This document shows positions 1 through 8,373 of a stretch of 64,000 bases of DNA, piece by piece (position 1 is the first letter of the stretch; each line of letters begins with the position of its first letter). The stretch is from positions 620,001-684,000 of the forward strand of contig NZ_CACSKD010000001.1 of the NCBI RefSeq assembly GCF_902706285.1, in the 5' to 3' direction. The notes below the pieces were generated by a model. It was not told the origin of the DNA. It saw only the letters and a program-made list of their open reading frames with translations, and ran no database searches. A program made the translations under genes and the position numbers. The DNA is from Rhizobium sp. 18055 (lineage in GTDB: Bacteria; Pseudomonadota; Alphaproteobacteria; Rhizobiales; Rhizobiaceae).

Positions 1-8
1 TATCGCAT
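1..8 (-). CDS. start of a leftward gene cut by the window edge
   Basis: On the minus strand an ATG lies at 6-8, preceded at a good distance by GAGGAG (complement of 11-16). Only the first codons are inside the window, so the product cannot be named. Because the gene diverges from the LacI-type regulator and shares its operator-bearing upstream region, it is probably part of the same sugar-acid regulon. This last point is inference. Confidence 0.45.
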
Positions 9-48
9 GTCTCCTCAACCAATTTTCGAGTGGCCAAAAGCAGTAGAA

Positions 49-64
49 ATGTTAGCGATATCAT
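49..64. promoter_or_regulatory. gluconate-type LacI operator candidate 1
   Basis: ATGTTAGCGATATCAT is an imperfect palindrome of the ATGTTA-N4-TATCAT type known for enterobacterial GntR/IdnR gluconate operators. It lies in the divergent region between the left-edge gene and the LacI-family gene. Confidence 0.5.
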
Positions 65-191
65 TGCGCTCTCTGCGGAAAATGATAGTTTTGGCGAATG
101 GTGGGCGAGAGCAGTGAAGATAAACGCGCGATAAGTTCGGTAAAGTAATGGATAGCGTTGTCAGACGTGACCAGCGCCCTTCTCTATTTTT

Positions 192-207
192 ATGATAGCG
201 ATAACGA
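192..207. promoter_or_regulatory. gluconate-type LacI operator candidate 2
   Basis: ATGATAGCGATAACGA is a weaker relative of the palindromes at 49-64 and 3347-3364. It sits about 50 bp upstream of the regulator start, where autoregulation would act. Confidence 0.35.
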
Positions 208-258
208 TGATACACGGCGATCTCTGGCGGTGGGATCGGCCGACGAGCGGGGGAAAAA

Positions 259-1311
259 TTGAAGAAAGTCGGCAACGTTAGAGGCGGGCTATCTCGCACG
301 GCGGACATTCAGAAGCTGACGATGGCCGAAGTTGCCAAACACGTCGGCGTCTCCGCGATGACCGTCTCGCGCGCTTTCCGGCAGGACGCAAGTGTCTCGG
401 AAGAAACACGAAGGCGCATCATGGATGCTGTCGATGCGCTGGGTTACGTGCTCGACCAGTCCGCGGGCAGCCTCTCGTCGCGCCGCACCGGCTTCATCGC
501 CGCGCTTGTGCCCTCCATCAACAACTCCAATTTTTCCGACACCGCACGCGGCATCACCGATGCGCTCGAGAATACCGGGCTGCAACTGCTGTTGGGCTAT
601 ACCGACTATGCTCCCGATAAGGAGGAGCAACTGATCGAGGCGATGCTGCGCCGCCGCCCGGAGGGAATCATCTTGACCGGCGGCCAGCACACATCCAGGG
701 CACGTCGTATGCTTGAGAAGGCGGGAATTCCCGTCGTCGAAACATGGGAGATCCCGGAAACTCCGATCAATCACGTGGTCGGTTTTTCCAACGGAGAGGC
801 TATGTCGCTGCTGGTGCGGGAACTCGCCGCCAAAGGCTATCGCAAGTTTGGCTACATTGGCGGGACAACGGCGCGCGACACCCGCGGCAGTCAGCGCCGG
901 AGCGGTTTTCTGAAGACCGTCGAGGCTCTGGGGCTTGAAACCGACCGTGTGATTTCTTTCGGCGTTCCGCCGATCACCATGGAGCAAGGCGGCCAGGCAA
1001 TTATCAGCATGCTGGAGCGCTGGCCGGACACCGAAGTCGTACTCTGCGTGTCGGATCTATCGGCCTTTGGCGCTTTGATGGAATGTCAGCGCAGAGGTCT
1101 GCGGGTGCCTCAGGACATCGCCATTGCCGGTTTCGGCGATTATGAGATCTCATCCATCTGTCACCCACGCATGACGACGATCAATGTGGATTGCTATGGC
1201 ATCGGCAAGCAGGCAGCTGTACGCCTGCTCGATGCGCTTCAGAATGACGATGAACGTGCCGGCGACATCACCTTGACCGGCTACCGCGTGGTCTTACGCG
1301 AAAGCACATAA
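259..1311 (+). CDS. LacI-family transcriptional regulator, gluconate GntR-like
   Basis: A 350-residue LacI/GalR repressor-type protein. The helix-turn-helix lies near residues 22-45 (MAEVAKHVGVSAMTVSRAF), followed by a hinge and a periplasmic-binding-protein-like sensor domain from about residue 60 to the end. The start is TTG with a GGGGGA ribosome site. An internal ATG at residue 22 would cut into the HTH, so the longer start is preferred. It faces an L-idonate dehydrogenase and a 2-ketoacid reductase, and three gluconate-type palindromes flank the locus. It therefore likely controls sugar-acid catabolism with a gluconate or idonate derivative as effector (inference). Confidence 0.85.
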   Translation: MKKVGNVRGGLSRTADIQKLTMAEVAKHVGVSAMTVSRAFRQDASVSEETRRRIMDAVDALGYVLDQSAGSLSSRRTGFIAALVPSINNSNFSDTARGITDALENTGLQLLLGYTDYAPDKEEQLIEAMLRRRPEGIILTGGQHTSRARRMLEKAGIPVVETWEIPETPINHVVGFSNGEAMSLLVRELAAKGYRKFGYIGGTTARDTRGSQRRSGFLKTVEALGLETDRVISFGVPPITMEQGGQAIISMLERWPDTEVVLCVSDLSAFGALMECQRRGLRVPQDIAIAGFGDYEISSICHPRMTTINVDCYGIGKQAAVRLLDALQNDDERAGDITLTGYRVVLREST

Positions 1312-1328
1312 CAAGGCTCGATTGACCG

Positions 1329-2360
1329 CTAGAACGACAGTTGCACCTTCATCGAGCGGCTTCGATCACCGGCCGCCTCGAAGGCAGCAATGGCATCGTC
1401 GATACCGTAGATCCCGGTGAGCAGAGGCTTCAGGTCCACCCTGCCCGCATTGATCAGATCGACGGCGAGCCCGAATTCCTCATGGAAGCGGAACGTGCCC
1501 TTCATCTCGATCTCCTTGGCCACCACCATGTTCTGCGGGATCGACACGTCGCCGCCGAGTCCGAGTTGCACCAGCACCGAACGCGGCTTCAGCACCTCCA
1601 GCCCCGATCGCACCGCCTGGCCATTGCCGGAGGCCTCGAAGTGGACGTCGAAATAGCCCTTGTTGGCGGCGTAGGCCGACAAATCCTCCGGGTTGGCCGC
1701 AACGTTGATCGTCCTGTCGGCGCCGATCTCGCGCGCCTTGTCCAGCACGGCATCCATCACGTCGGTGGCAACGATCTCGCGGGCGCCGTGAGCGCGGGCG
1801 GCGATGATCGCCAGCGCGCCGATCGGGCCGCAGCCGGTTACCAGCACGCGCTTGCCCAGAAGCGAGCCGGCACGCGACACCGCATGCAGGGTGACGGCAA
1901 ACGGCTCCGCAAACGCCGCCTCGTTGATCGAGACGCCGTCCGCCACCTTGTGGCACTGCCACTGCTCGGCGACCAGGCGCTGGCGAAAGGCGCCTTGAAT
2001 ATGGGGCATCGGCATGGCGCTGCCGTAAAAGCGCATGTTGAGGCAGTGGTTCTGCTGACCCTTGAGGCAATAGTCGCAGGCATTGCAGGGGCGGCTCGGC
2101 GATACGGCAACGCGATCGCCGACTACGAGGTGAGAAACACCCGCACCCAGCGCCTTGACCGTGCCCGCCACCTCATGGCCGAGGATCATCGGTTCGCGCA
2201 CCCGGATGGCGCCGAAGCCGCCGTGATTGTAATAGTGCAGGTCCGATCCGCAGATGCCACCGGCTTCGATGGATATTTCCACCTGGCCAACACCGACTAA
2301 GTCCGGCGTACGGTCTTCGATGCGCAGATCCTTCGCGCCGTGAATGACGATTGCTTTCAT
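1329..2360 (-). CDS. idnD: L-idonate 5-dehydrogenase, zinc-dependent MDR family
   Basis: A 343-residue medium-chain dehydrogenase expected to interconvert L-idonate and 5-ketogluconate with NAD(P). Visible motifs are the catalytic-zinc region GGICGSDLHYY (Cys near 37), GHEV, a structural-zinc cysteine cluster (CNACDYCLKGQQNHC) and the nucleotide site VTGCGPIGALA. The blocks MRFYGSAM, KGYFDVHFEASG and GTFRF match what I know of IdnD rather than generic sorbitol dehydrogenases. The start at 2360 is chosen because family proteins begin there; an upstream extension of 71 codons overlaps the neighbouring gene. It ends 18 bp from the convergent LacI gene and begins 10 bp after the reductase, so the two form an operon. 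Confidence 0.85.
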   Translation of the reverse strand: MKAIVIHGAKDLRIEDRTPDLVGVGQVEISIEAGGICGSDLHYYNHGGFGAIRVREPMILGHEVAGTVKALGAGVSHLVVGDRVAVSPSRPCNACDYCLKGQQNHCLNMRFYGSAMPMPHIQGAFRQRLVAEQWQCHKVADGVSINEAAFAEPFAVTLHAVSRAGSLLGKRVLVTGCGPIGALAIIAARAHGAREIVATDVMDAVLDKAREIGADRTINVAANPEDLSAYAANKGYFDVHFEASGNGQAVRSGLEVLKPRSVLVQLGLGGDVSIPQNMVVAKEIEMKGTFRFHEEFGLAVDLINAGRVDLKPLLTGIYGIDDAIAAFEAAGDRSRSMKVQLSF

Positions 2361-2370
2361 GATCTCTTTC

Positions 2371-3312
2371 TCACACGATAGGAGTCGGTAGTATTTGGCC
2401 GGCAAAATGCGCAGCCAGATTGTCACGGACGAGTTGGCCCATGGCCTTGCGGGTCTCGATCGTGCCGGAGCCATGGTGCGGCTGCAGGACAACATTGTCG
2501 AGGTCACGGAAACGCGGATCGATCGTCGGTTCGTTGAGGAAGACATCGAGGCCGGCCGCCTTGATGGTTCCATCCTGAAGCGCTGCGATCAACGCGTCTT
2601 CGTCAACGGTCGTGCCGCGCGAGACGTTGACCAGAATGCCGTCGGCACCGAGCGCCTTCAGCACCTGCGCGTCGATGATGTTCTTCGTGGCCTCGCCGCC
2701 CGGCACGATCACCACGAGAAACTCGCACCATTCAGCCAGTGCAACCAGATCCGGCTCGAAGCCATGGGAGACCTGCGGCTGCGGATTGCGGGAGAAGTAG
2801 CGGATGTCGCAGCCGAAGGCGGCCGCGCGCCGGGCAATCGCCTGGCCGATGCGACCCATGCCGACAAGGCCGAGCCGCTTGCCCGAGACCCGGGTGACCA
2901 GCGGCATCGATGTCTTTCCCCACTGCCCTGACCGCACGAAGGCATCAGCCTGCGGGATATGGCGGGCGGTTGCAAGAAGCAGGCCGAGCGCGATGTCGGC
3001 GACGTCTTCGGTCAGCACATCGGGGGTGTTGGTCACTCGTATGCCGCGCTCACGCGCATAGGCCAGATCGATCGCGTCCGTCCCGACGCCATAGCAGGAG
3101 ACGATCTCCAGGTTGGGCAGGCTCCGCATCAATTCGGCGGATGCACCCAGTTCACCGCGCGTCGCAATGGCGCGGATCGTATTGCCGAAATCGGCCAAAA
3201 AGCGATCCTTGTCGGCGCACTCCCAGAAACGATGAACCGTGTAGGTCGCCTCAAGTTCCGTCATGTCCCACTCGGGATATGCCCCTACCAGCAAGATATC
3301 TGCGCTTGTCAT
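2371..3312 (-). CDS. D-2-hydroxyacid dehydrogenase, probable 2-ketogluconate/hydroxypyruvate reductase
   Basis: A 313-residue NAD(P)-dependent reductase of the D-isomer-specific 2-hydroxyacid dehydrogenase family. The sequence shows the Rossmann motif GLVGMGRIGQAIARR, the catalytic Arg block NVSRGTTVDEDAL, the acidic site in DVFLNEPTIDP and the catalytic His in QPHHGSGT. The start at 3312 (ATG) has GGTGG about 8 bp upstream; a GTG four codons earlier is the alternative. As first gene of an operon with idnD behind a gluconate-type operator, it probably reduces 2-keto-sugar acids. Glyoxylate or hydroxypyruvate are alternatives the sequence cannot exclude. Confidence 0.82.
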   Translation of the reverse strand: MTSADILLVGAYPEWDMTELEATYTVHRFWECADKDRFLADFGNTIRAIATRGELGASAELMRSLPNLEIVSCYGVGTDAIDLAYARERGIRVTNTPDVLTEDVADIALGLLLATARHIPQADAFVRSGQWGKTSMPLVTRVSGKRLGLVGMGRIGQAIARRAAAFGCDIRYFSRNPQPQVSHGFEPDLVALAEWCEFLVVIVPGGEATKNIIDAQVLKALGADGILVNVSRGTTVDEDALIAALQDGTIKAAGLDVFLNEPTIDPRFRDLDNVVLQPHHGSGTIETRKAMGQLVRDNLAAHFAGQILPTPIV

Positions 3313-3346
3313 CGTGTCCGCCACCCCATCACATCAGGTTTTTAGT

Positions 3347-3364
3347 TATGTTATCGATAACATA
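3347..3364. promoter_or_regulatory. perfect 18-bp palindromic operator, LacI/GntR type
   Basis: TATGTTATCGATAACATA is its own reverse complement. It sits 35 bp upstream of the reductase start and contains the ATGTTA-N4-TAACAT pattern of gluconate operators. It is the best candidate site for the LacI-family protein at the left of the window. Confidence 0.65.
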
Positions 3365-3578
3365 TATTTTGGACCGAACATGTCAAGCGCGGCTCGGCAT
3401 AGCGACACGAACGTACCGAGAGTAAAGACAGCCATGGTTTGATTTGACGCGCCGCCGTGCTGATCACCAGATTTAGCCAAAGGCTCGGCCATGCAATGGC
3501 GGGTCCGCGTGCATGCCGATGCAACCCTTTGTGGACCTGGCTGCGCTTAAGCTGTATGGTGGCGGCGGGAGCAAGCCG

Positions 3579-4388
3579 ATGCCTATTTTCATGGACCGGC
3601 ACGAACTCACTGGAACGTCAGCCGCCGACGTGGCAGAAGCGCACCGACGCGATCTGGAAGTTCAGGATGAGTACGGGGTCAAGTTTCTCACCTATTGGTT
3701 CGACCAAAGGCGTGGGACTGCATTTTGCCTCGTCGATGCTCCGGATGCAGAAACAGCGCAATGTGTGCACCGGGAAGCGCATGGGTTTGTTGCGGGAGAG
3801 ATTGTCGAGGTCTCATTGTCCGCTGTCGAGGCTTTTCTCGGCCGCATATTTGACCCCTTGCCCGTTCAAAGTCAGACGAACTGCGACATGGACGCAGGCC
3901 ACAGAACCATCCTTTTCACCGACATAGTAGGCTCGACCGACATGACGTCGCGGGTCGGGGATCGGATGGCGGCGGAGCTTGTGCGGGCCCATGACGGCAT
4001 CGTGCGCAGGTCACTCGATCATTTCATTGGGCGGGAAGTAAAGCACACCGGGGACGGCATCATGGCGACGTTCGAGTCGTCCAGATCGGCAGTCGATTGT
4101 GCGGTGGCGATTCAACAGGAGTTCGCTCACTTCCGTTGCACTGCCGCCGAACCCATCCATGTCCGTGTCGGACTGGATTGCGGTGAACCGATCGAGGACA
4201 GCAACGACCTGTTCGGATCAACTGTCCAACTCGCCGCGCGGCTGTGTGCGGCGGCGGCGGCAGACCAAATTCTTGTGTCGGGCAACGTCTTTCGCGAATA
4301 CGACGATCCGGATCGGTTTTCTCACGCCAAACGCCGCCGCCTCAAGGGATTTTCAAAGCCGATATTGGCGTTCAGCCTGAATGGATGA
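3579..4388 (+). CDS. DUF4242 (nickel-binding-like) domain fused to class III adenylate/guanylate cyclase
   Basis: About 269 residues. Residues 1-85 (from MPIFMDRHEL) resemble the small DUF4242 ferredoxin-like domain. Residues from about 110 form a class III cyclase domain: ILFTDIVGSTDMTSRVGD supplies the first metal-binding Asp, VKHTGDGIMATFES the second, and RVGLDCGEPIE and DLFGSTVQLAARLC follow the family pattern. GGGAG precedes the chosen ATG by 8 bp; an in-frame ATG 22 codons earlier lacks a site. No transmembrane segment is seen, so the protein is probably cytosolic. The intervals to its neighbours suggest it is monocistronic. The signal sensed is unknown. Confidence 0.78.
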   Translation: MPIFMDRHELTGTSAADVAEAHRRDLEVQDEYGVKFLTYWFDQRRGTAFCLVDAPDAETAQCVHREAHGFVAGEIVEVSLSAVEAFLGRIFDPLPVQSQTNCDMDAGHRTILFTDIVGSTDMTSRVGDRMAAELVRAHDGIVRRSLDHFIGREVKHTGDGIMATFESSRSAVDCAVAIQQEFAHFRCTAAEPIHVRVGLDCGEPIEDSNDLFGSTVQLAARLCAAAAADQILVSGNVFREYDDPDRFSHAKRRRLKGFSKPILAFSLNG

Positions 4389-4704
4389 CGTCGGCCAGGT
4401 GGCTTTCGTTGCCACCGGTTCACGGTGACGCATCAGCCTCCCATGGAGCCGAGCGGGTTGGCAGCGCGACGGCGCCCGCGTTCATCGTTGTCCTTTCCCT
4501 AAGCAAATCCTGGAGCCAATGATGCCCTGAATATGGCGCGGCGATTGGGGCACACGCGTCAAAATCACCGCGCCCAATTTCCGAGCTTGACAATTGTCAG
4601 CCATGCGCTGAATATTGTAAACAGCAGAGCACAAAATGGAGATTGGGCGCTGCGAAAGTCGGGACCGCACAGCTTGGGTTACCGACCAATGGGAGGAGTG
4701 CAGC
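4389..4704. promoter_or_regulatory. upstream region of the polyol operon with a TGACAATTGTCA operator
   Basis: No gene is seen in this 316-bp stretch. At 4587-4592 there is a TTGACA -35-like element, and at 4588-4599 a perfect 12-bp palindrome TGACAATTGTCA overlaps it. An AATATT -10-like element follows about 18 bp later (4611-4616). SorC/DeoR-type sugar regulators commonly bind such palindromes over the promoter, and a SorC-DhaK protein is encoded in the operon downstream. The assignment is inference. Confidence 0.45.
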
Positions 4705-6183
4705 GTGGAATATCTTCTCGATGTCGAGGGGCTGAAGAAGTCGTTTGGCGGCGTCTCTGCCCTGAAAGATGGGCGCTTTCAGTTGGCGGCCGGCTCAGTG
4801 CACGCGCTGTGCGGCGGCAACGGCGCCGGCAAATCCACCTTCCTCAAGATTCTCATGGGCATCCACAAGCGCGACGCCGGCTCGATCCGCCGCAATGGCA
4901 AGGACGTCGAATTCTCCGGACCCGGCGAAGCGCTGGCATCGGGCATTGCCATTATCGAGCAGGAACTCAGCCCTGTGCCACACATGACAGTGGCAGAGAA
5001 CATCTATCTCGGACGGGAACCGTCAGGCCGGTTTGGCGGCATCGATTTCAAGACGATGAACCAGAATGCGCAGGTGCTGCTGGATCAGCTGGAATTCAAC
5101 ATCCGCGCCAACCAGTACATGATGAACCTCTCGGTGGCGCAGATGCAACTGGTCGAGATCGCCAAGGCCCTCAGCCACGACGCCGAAGTCATCTTCATGG
5201 ATGAGCCGACCTCGGCGATCGGCGAGAAGGAAGCGCAGCAGCTTTTCAAGACGATCGTTCGCCTGAAGGCGGCCGGCAAGGGTGTCGTCTACGTTTCGCA
5301 CCGGCTGTCGGAAATTTTTCAGATCGCCGATGCCTATACGGTGTTTCGCGATGGCTTCTATGTCGGCAGCGGCAACCTTGGCGAGATCGACCGGCCGAGC
5401 CTGATCCGCATGATCGTCGGCCGCGATCTCGGCGAGGAATATATCAAGACCAACGTGCCGACCGCTGAAATCGGCTTCGAAGTGTCCGGGCTGACAGCCT
5501 CTGGCAAGATTGAGGACATTTCCTTCTCGGCCAACAGAGGCGAAATTTTCGGCATCTATGGCCTGATGGGTTCCGGCCGCACGGAAATCTTCAATTGCCT
5601 TTTCGGCCTCGACAAGCCTGACGCGGGCACCTTGAAGCTTCACGGCCAGCCGATCACCGTTTCCAAGCCGTCGGAGGCGATGCAGCATGGCATTGCCTTC
5701 GTCACCGAAGACCGCAAGGTCACCGGCCTCAACCTCGATGATAGCGTGCGCGGCAACATCGCCATGGCAAGCCTGCCGGAGATGAGCCCGAACTACGTCA
5801 TGCGCCGCCGCGAGGAGCAGGCGGCGAGCACTCGGATGATCTCGCATTTCGGCATCAAGACCGCCCGAGACACCCTGCCCGTCTCGAGCCTGTCGGGTGG
5901 CAACCAGCAGAAGGTCGTGCTCGGCAAATGGTTCTTGCGCAATCCGAAAATTCTGCTGCTCGACGAGCCGACCCGCGGCGTCGATGTCGGCGCCAAGCGC
6001 GAGATCTATCGCATCATCTGCGATTTTGCAGCCTCGGGCGGCACGGTGATCATGATTTCATCGGAGATCGACGAGGTCTTGGGCATGTCGGATCGCATAC
6101 TCGTGATGCGCGACGGTCGATCAGCAGGCACCTATCCGCGCAGTGAGGCCAACGCCGAAACGCTTGTCCATCTATCGACGTAA
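4705..6183 (+). CDS. sugar ABC transporter, double ATP-binding subunit (RbsA/XylG type)
   Basis: A 492-residue cytoplasmic ATPase with two fused nucleotide-binding domains. The first has Walker A GGNGAGKST at 37-45, LSVAQMQLVEIAKAL and the Walker B FMDEPTSAI. The second has the degenerate P-loop GLMGSGRTE, LSGGNQQKVVLGKWF and LLDEPTRGVDVGAKR, as is usual in CUT2 carbohydrate importers. The GTG start at 4705 is preceded by GGAGGAG; an upstream ATG 23 codons earlier has no such site. It is the first gene of the operon. Substrate is inferred to be a polyol or ketose from the downstream dehydrogenase and kinases. Confidence 0.9.
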   Translation: MEYLLDVEGLKKSFGGVSALKDGRFQLAAGSVHALCGGNGAGKSTFLKILMGIHKRDAGSIRRNGKDVEFSGPGEALASGIAIIEQELSPVPHMTVAENIYLGREPSGRFGGIDFKTMNQNAQVLLDQLEFNIRANQYMMNLSVAQMQLVEIAKALSHDAEVIFMDEPTSAIGEKEAQQLFKTIVRLKAAGKGVVYVSHRLSEIFQIADAYTVFRDGFYVGSGNLGEIDRPSLIRMIVGRDLGEEYIKTNVPTAEIGFEVSGLTASGKIEDISFSANRGEIFGIYGLMGSGRTEIFNCLFGLDKPDAGTLKLHGQPITVSKPSEAMQHGIAFVTEDRKVTGLNLDDSVRGNIAMASLPEMSPNYVMRRREEQAASTRMISHFGIKTARDTLPVSSLSGGNQQKVVLGKWFLRNPKILLLDEPTRGVDVGAKREIYRIICDFAASGGTVIMISSEIDEVLGMSDRILVMRDGRSAGTYPRSEANAETLVHLST

Positions 6184-6237
6184 TGCGTCTCCCGAGGCTG
6201 CCCCACCAGAGGCCCGATACGTTAAGAGGTAAGAAAA

Positions 6238-7242
6238 GTGTCCCTCACAGATAACAAGACGACGCCCGGCTGGTTCAGCTCAGACCGCCGCAGACTGATC
6301 ATTCAGGAATACGGCATCTTCCTCGCCTTCCTGCTGCTGTCATTCATTCTGTCGGTTTCGAACGAATATTTCCTGACGTCCGGAAACATATCCAACATCC
6401 TGCTGCAGACCTCGATCAACGGCGTGCTGGCGATCGGCATGACCTTTGTCATTTTGACGCGTGGCATCGACCTTTCCGTCGGCTCTGTCGTGGCCCTGGC
6501 CGGCATCGTCAGCGGCAGCCTGGCAACGACGTCGGCAACGGCAGGCGTCCTCGGCTCGCCCTATCCGCCCTATGTGGCGCTATCGGTTGGCATTCTCGTC
6601 GGCCTCGCCTGCGGCACGATTGTCGGCATCATCGTCTCTCGCTTTGCCGTCCCCGCCTTCGTCGCAACGCTCGGCATGCTGTCGGCAGCACGCGGTATGA
6701 CGCTCATCTATGGCGGCGGCAAGCCGGTGCCGGGGCTGACGCCGGAGTTTCGCTGGATCGGGACCGGCAACATTATCGGCATCCCGATGCCGGTGGTCAT
6801 CCTGGCTATCGTCTTCATCGTTTCATGGTGGGTTCTCAACCGCACCCGCTTCGGGCGCTATATTTACGCCGTCGGCGGCAACCCACATGCGGCGATAACG
6901 TCGGGCATCAACGTCACCCGCATCCGCTTCGTCGTCTACACCATTTCAGGCGCCCTGGCGGGCCTCGCCGGCATGATGCTGTCGGCCCGCACCGGCTCCG
7001 CCCTGCCCCAGGCCGGCGTTGCCTACGAACTCGACGCCATCGCTGCTGTCGTCATCGGCGGCACCAGCCTTTCCGGCGGCGTCGGTCGTGTCACCGGCAC
7101 GCTGATCGGCGCCTTGATCATCGGCGTGATGAACAACGGCCTCGATCTGCTCGGCATCGAATCCTACTACCAGCAGGTCATCAAGGGCGCCCTGATCGTC
7201 GGCGCCGTGATGCTCGACCGCAAGCGAAATCATGGTCAGTGA
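6238..7242 (+). CDS. sugar ABC transporter permease (RbsC type)
   Basis: A 334-residue inner-membrane protein of the CUT2 permease family. Several hydrophobic segments are evident, for example near residues 25-45, 60-85, 105-130 and 180-205. The conserved block NPHAAITSGINVTRIRFVVYTISGALAGLAG corresponds to the family's NxxAA/G-I loop facing the ATPase. It starts with GTG after AAGAGGT, 54 bp behind the ATPase. It forms the pore of the importer with the flanking ATPase and binding-protein genes. Confidence 0.9.
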   Translation: MSLTDNKTTPGWFSSDRRRLIIQEYGIFLAFLLLSFILSVSNEYFLTSGNISNILLQTSINGVLAIGMTFVILTRGIDLSVGSVVALAGIVSGSLATTSATAGVLGSPYPPYVALSVGILVGLACGTIVGIIVSRFAVPAFVATLGMLSAARGMTLIYGGGKPVPGLTPEFRWIGTGNIIGIPMPVVILAIVFIVSWWVLNRTRFGRYIYAVGGNPHAAITSGINVTRIRFVVYTISGALAGLAGMMLSARTGSALPQAGVAYELDAIAAVVIGGTSLSGGVGRVTGTLIGALIIGVMNNGLDLLGIESYYQQVIKGALIVGAVMLDRKRNHGQ

Positions 7243-7327
7243 CCACGCAATTCGGGTGGCAGAGCGCTGCCCGCAATGAAACGGCATGCCATAATGGTGG
7301 CCGGAATTCTCTATGGAGGAGAACGAG

Positions 7328-8314
7328 ATGAAGAGACTGCTGCTTACCCTTATCGCAAGCGTTGCCATTCTTGCAGCACCCGCAATGGCGCAGGAAAAGA
7401 AGCTGAAGATCGGCGCCACGACCTACGGGCTCAACGCCGAATTCATGCAGCTGTGGTCGGCAGCGCTGAAGCAGCACCCGGCCGTCAAGAGCGGGGAAGT
7501 CGAGCTGACCGTGTTCGACGGCCGCTACGACGCTCTTGTCCAGCAGGAGCAGTTCAACACCATGATCACGCAGAAGTTCGACGCGATCATCTTCGTGCCG
7601 ATGGACGTCGAAGCCGGCGCCGCTGCCGTGCAGGCCGCCCATGATGCCGGCATCCCGGTGGTCGGCTCGAACGCCCGCGTCAACTCCGACCTGCTGACAT
7701 CCTATGTCGGTTCGAACGACGTGCAGGCCGGCGAAATGGAAGCCAAGGCCGTCCTCGACAAGATGGGTTGCAAGGGCAACCTCGTGATCCTCGAAGGACC
7801 GATCGGCCAGTCCGGCCAGATCCAGCGCCTCGAAGGCAATGAGAAGGCCCTGAAGGCTTGCCCTGACGTCAAGGTCCTGGAAACCCAGACAGCCAACTGG
7901 TCGCGTGCCGAAGCTCAGACGCTGATGGAGAACTGGCTGACATCGCATCCTGGCCAGATCAACGGCGTTATCGGTCAGAACGACGAAATGGCATTGGGTG
8001 CGATCGAAGCCATCAAGGCGGCGAACCTGAATGTTGCAGACTTCGCCATTGCCGGCGTCGATGGTGTGACCGACGCGATCAACGCCGTCAAGGCCGGCCA
8101 GATGGCATCCATCCTGCAGGACGGCAGTGCTCAGGCGCAGGGCGCGATGGATATCGCCATCAAGGCAGCACGGGCGGACTACAAGCCGGAATCCGCCATC
8201 TGGACCCAGTATCCAGAGATGAAGTGGAACGATGGCGCCGACAAGTCCTACCTTGTTCCCTGGACCGTGGTCACGCCTGAGAATGCCGACAAGCTTCTGG
8301 AGTCGCGCAAGTAA
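7328..8314 (+). CDS. sugar/polyol ABC transporter periplasmic binding protein (RbsB type)
   Basis: About 328 residues. The signal peptide MKRLLLTLIASVAILAAPAMA would be cleaved before QEKK. The mature part is a type I periplasmic-binding fold of the RbsB/LacI-related kind (Peripla_BP_4), with blocks such as FDAIIFVPMDVEAGAAAVQAA and IAGVDGVTDAINAVKAGQMAS. GGAGG lies about 8 bp upstream of the chosen ATG; a start five codons earlier is possible. It captures the substrate for the importer. The ligand cannot be read from sequence, but a C3-C5 polyol or ketose would fit the operon. Confidence 0.88.
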   Translation: MKRLLLTLIASVAILAAPAMAQEKKLKIGATTYGLNAEFMQLWSAALKQHPAVKSGEVELTVFDGRYDALVQQEQFNTMITQKFDAIIFVPMDVEAGAAAVQAAHDAGIPVVGSNARVNSDLLTSYVGSNDVQAGEMEAKAVLDKMGCKGNLVILEGPIGQSGQIQRLEGNEKALKACPDVKVLETQTANWSRAEAQTLMENWLTSHPGQINGVIGQNDEMALGAIEAIKAANLNVADFAIAGVDGVTDAINAVKAGQMASILQDGSAQAQGAMDIAIKAARADYKPESAIWTQYPEMKWNDGADKSYLVPWTVVTPENADKLLESRK

Positions 8315-8373
8315 CGATGAGTGAAAGGGGCGGCCATGCCGCCCCGATCTCCCGAGACCGAAGAGTGGAAAAC

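Noticed and set aside
289..987. 232-codon minus-strand frame opposite the LacI-family gene
   Set aside because: Antisense to a clear regulator gene, and the translation has no family signature.
5023..5847. 274-codon minus-strand frame inside the sugar ABC ATPase gene
   Set aside because: The plus strand encodes a complete RbsA-type ATPase with all motifs. The antisense frame is a shadow.
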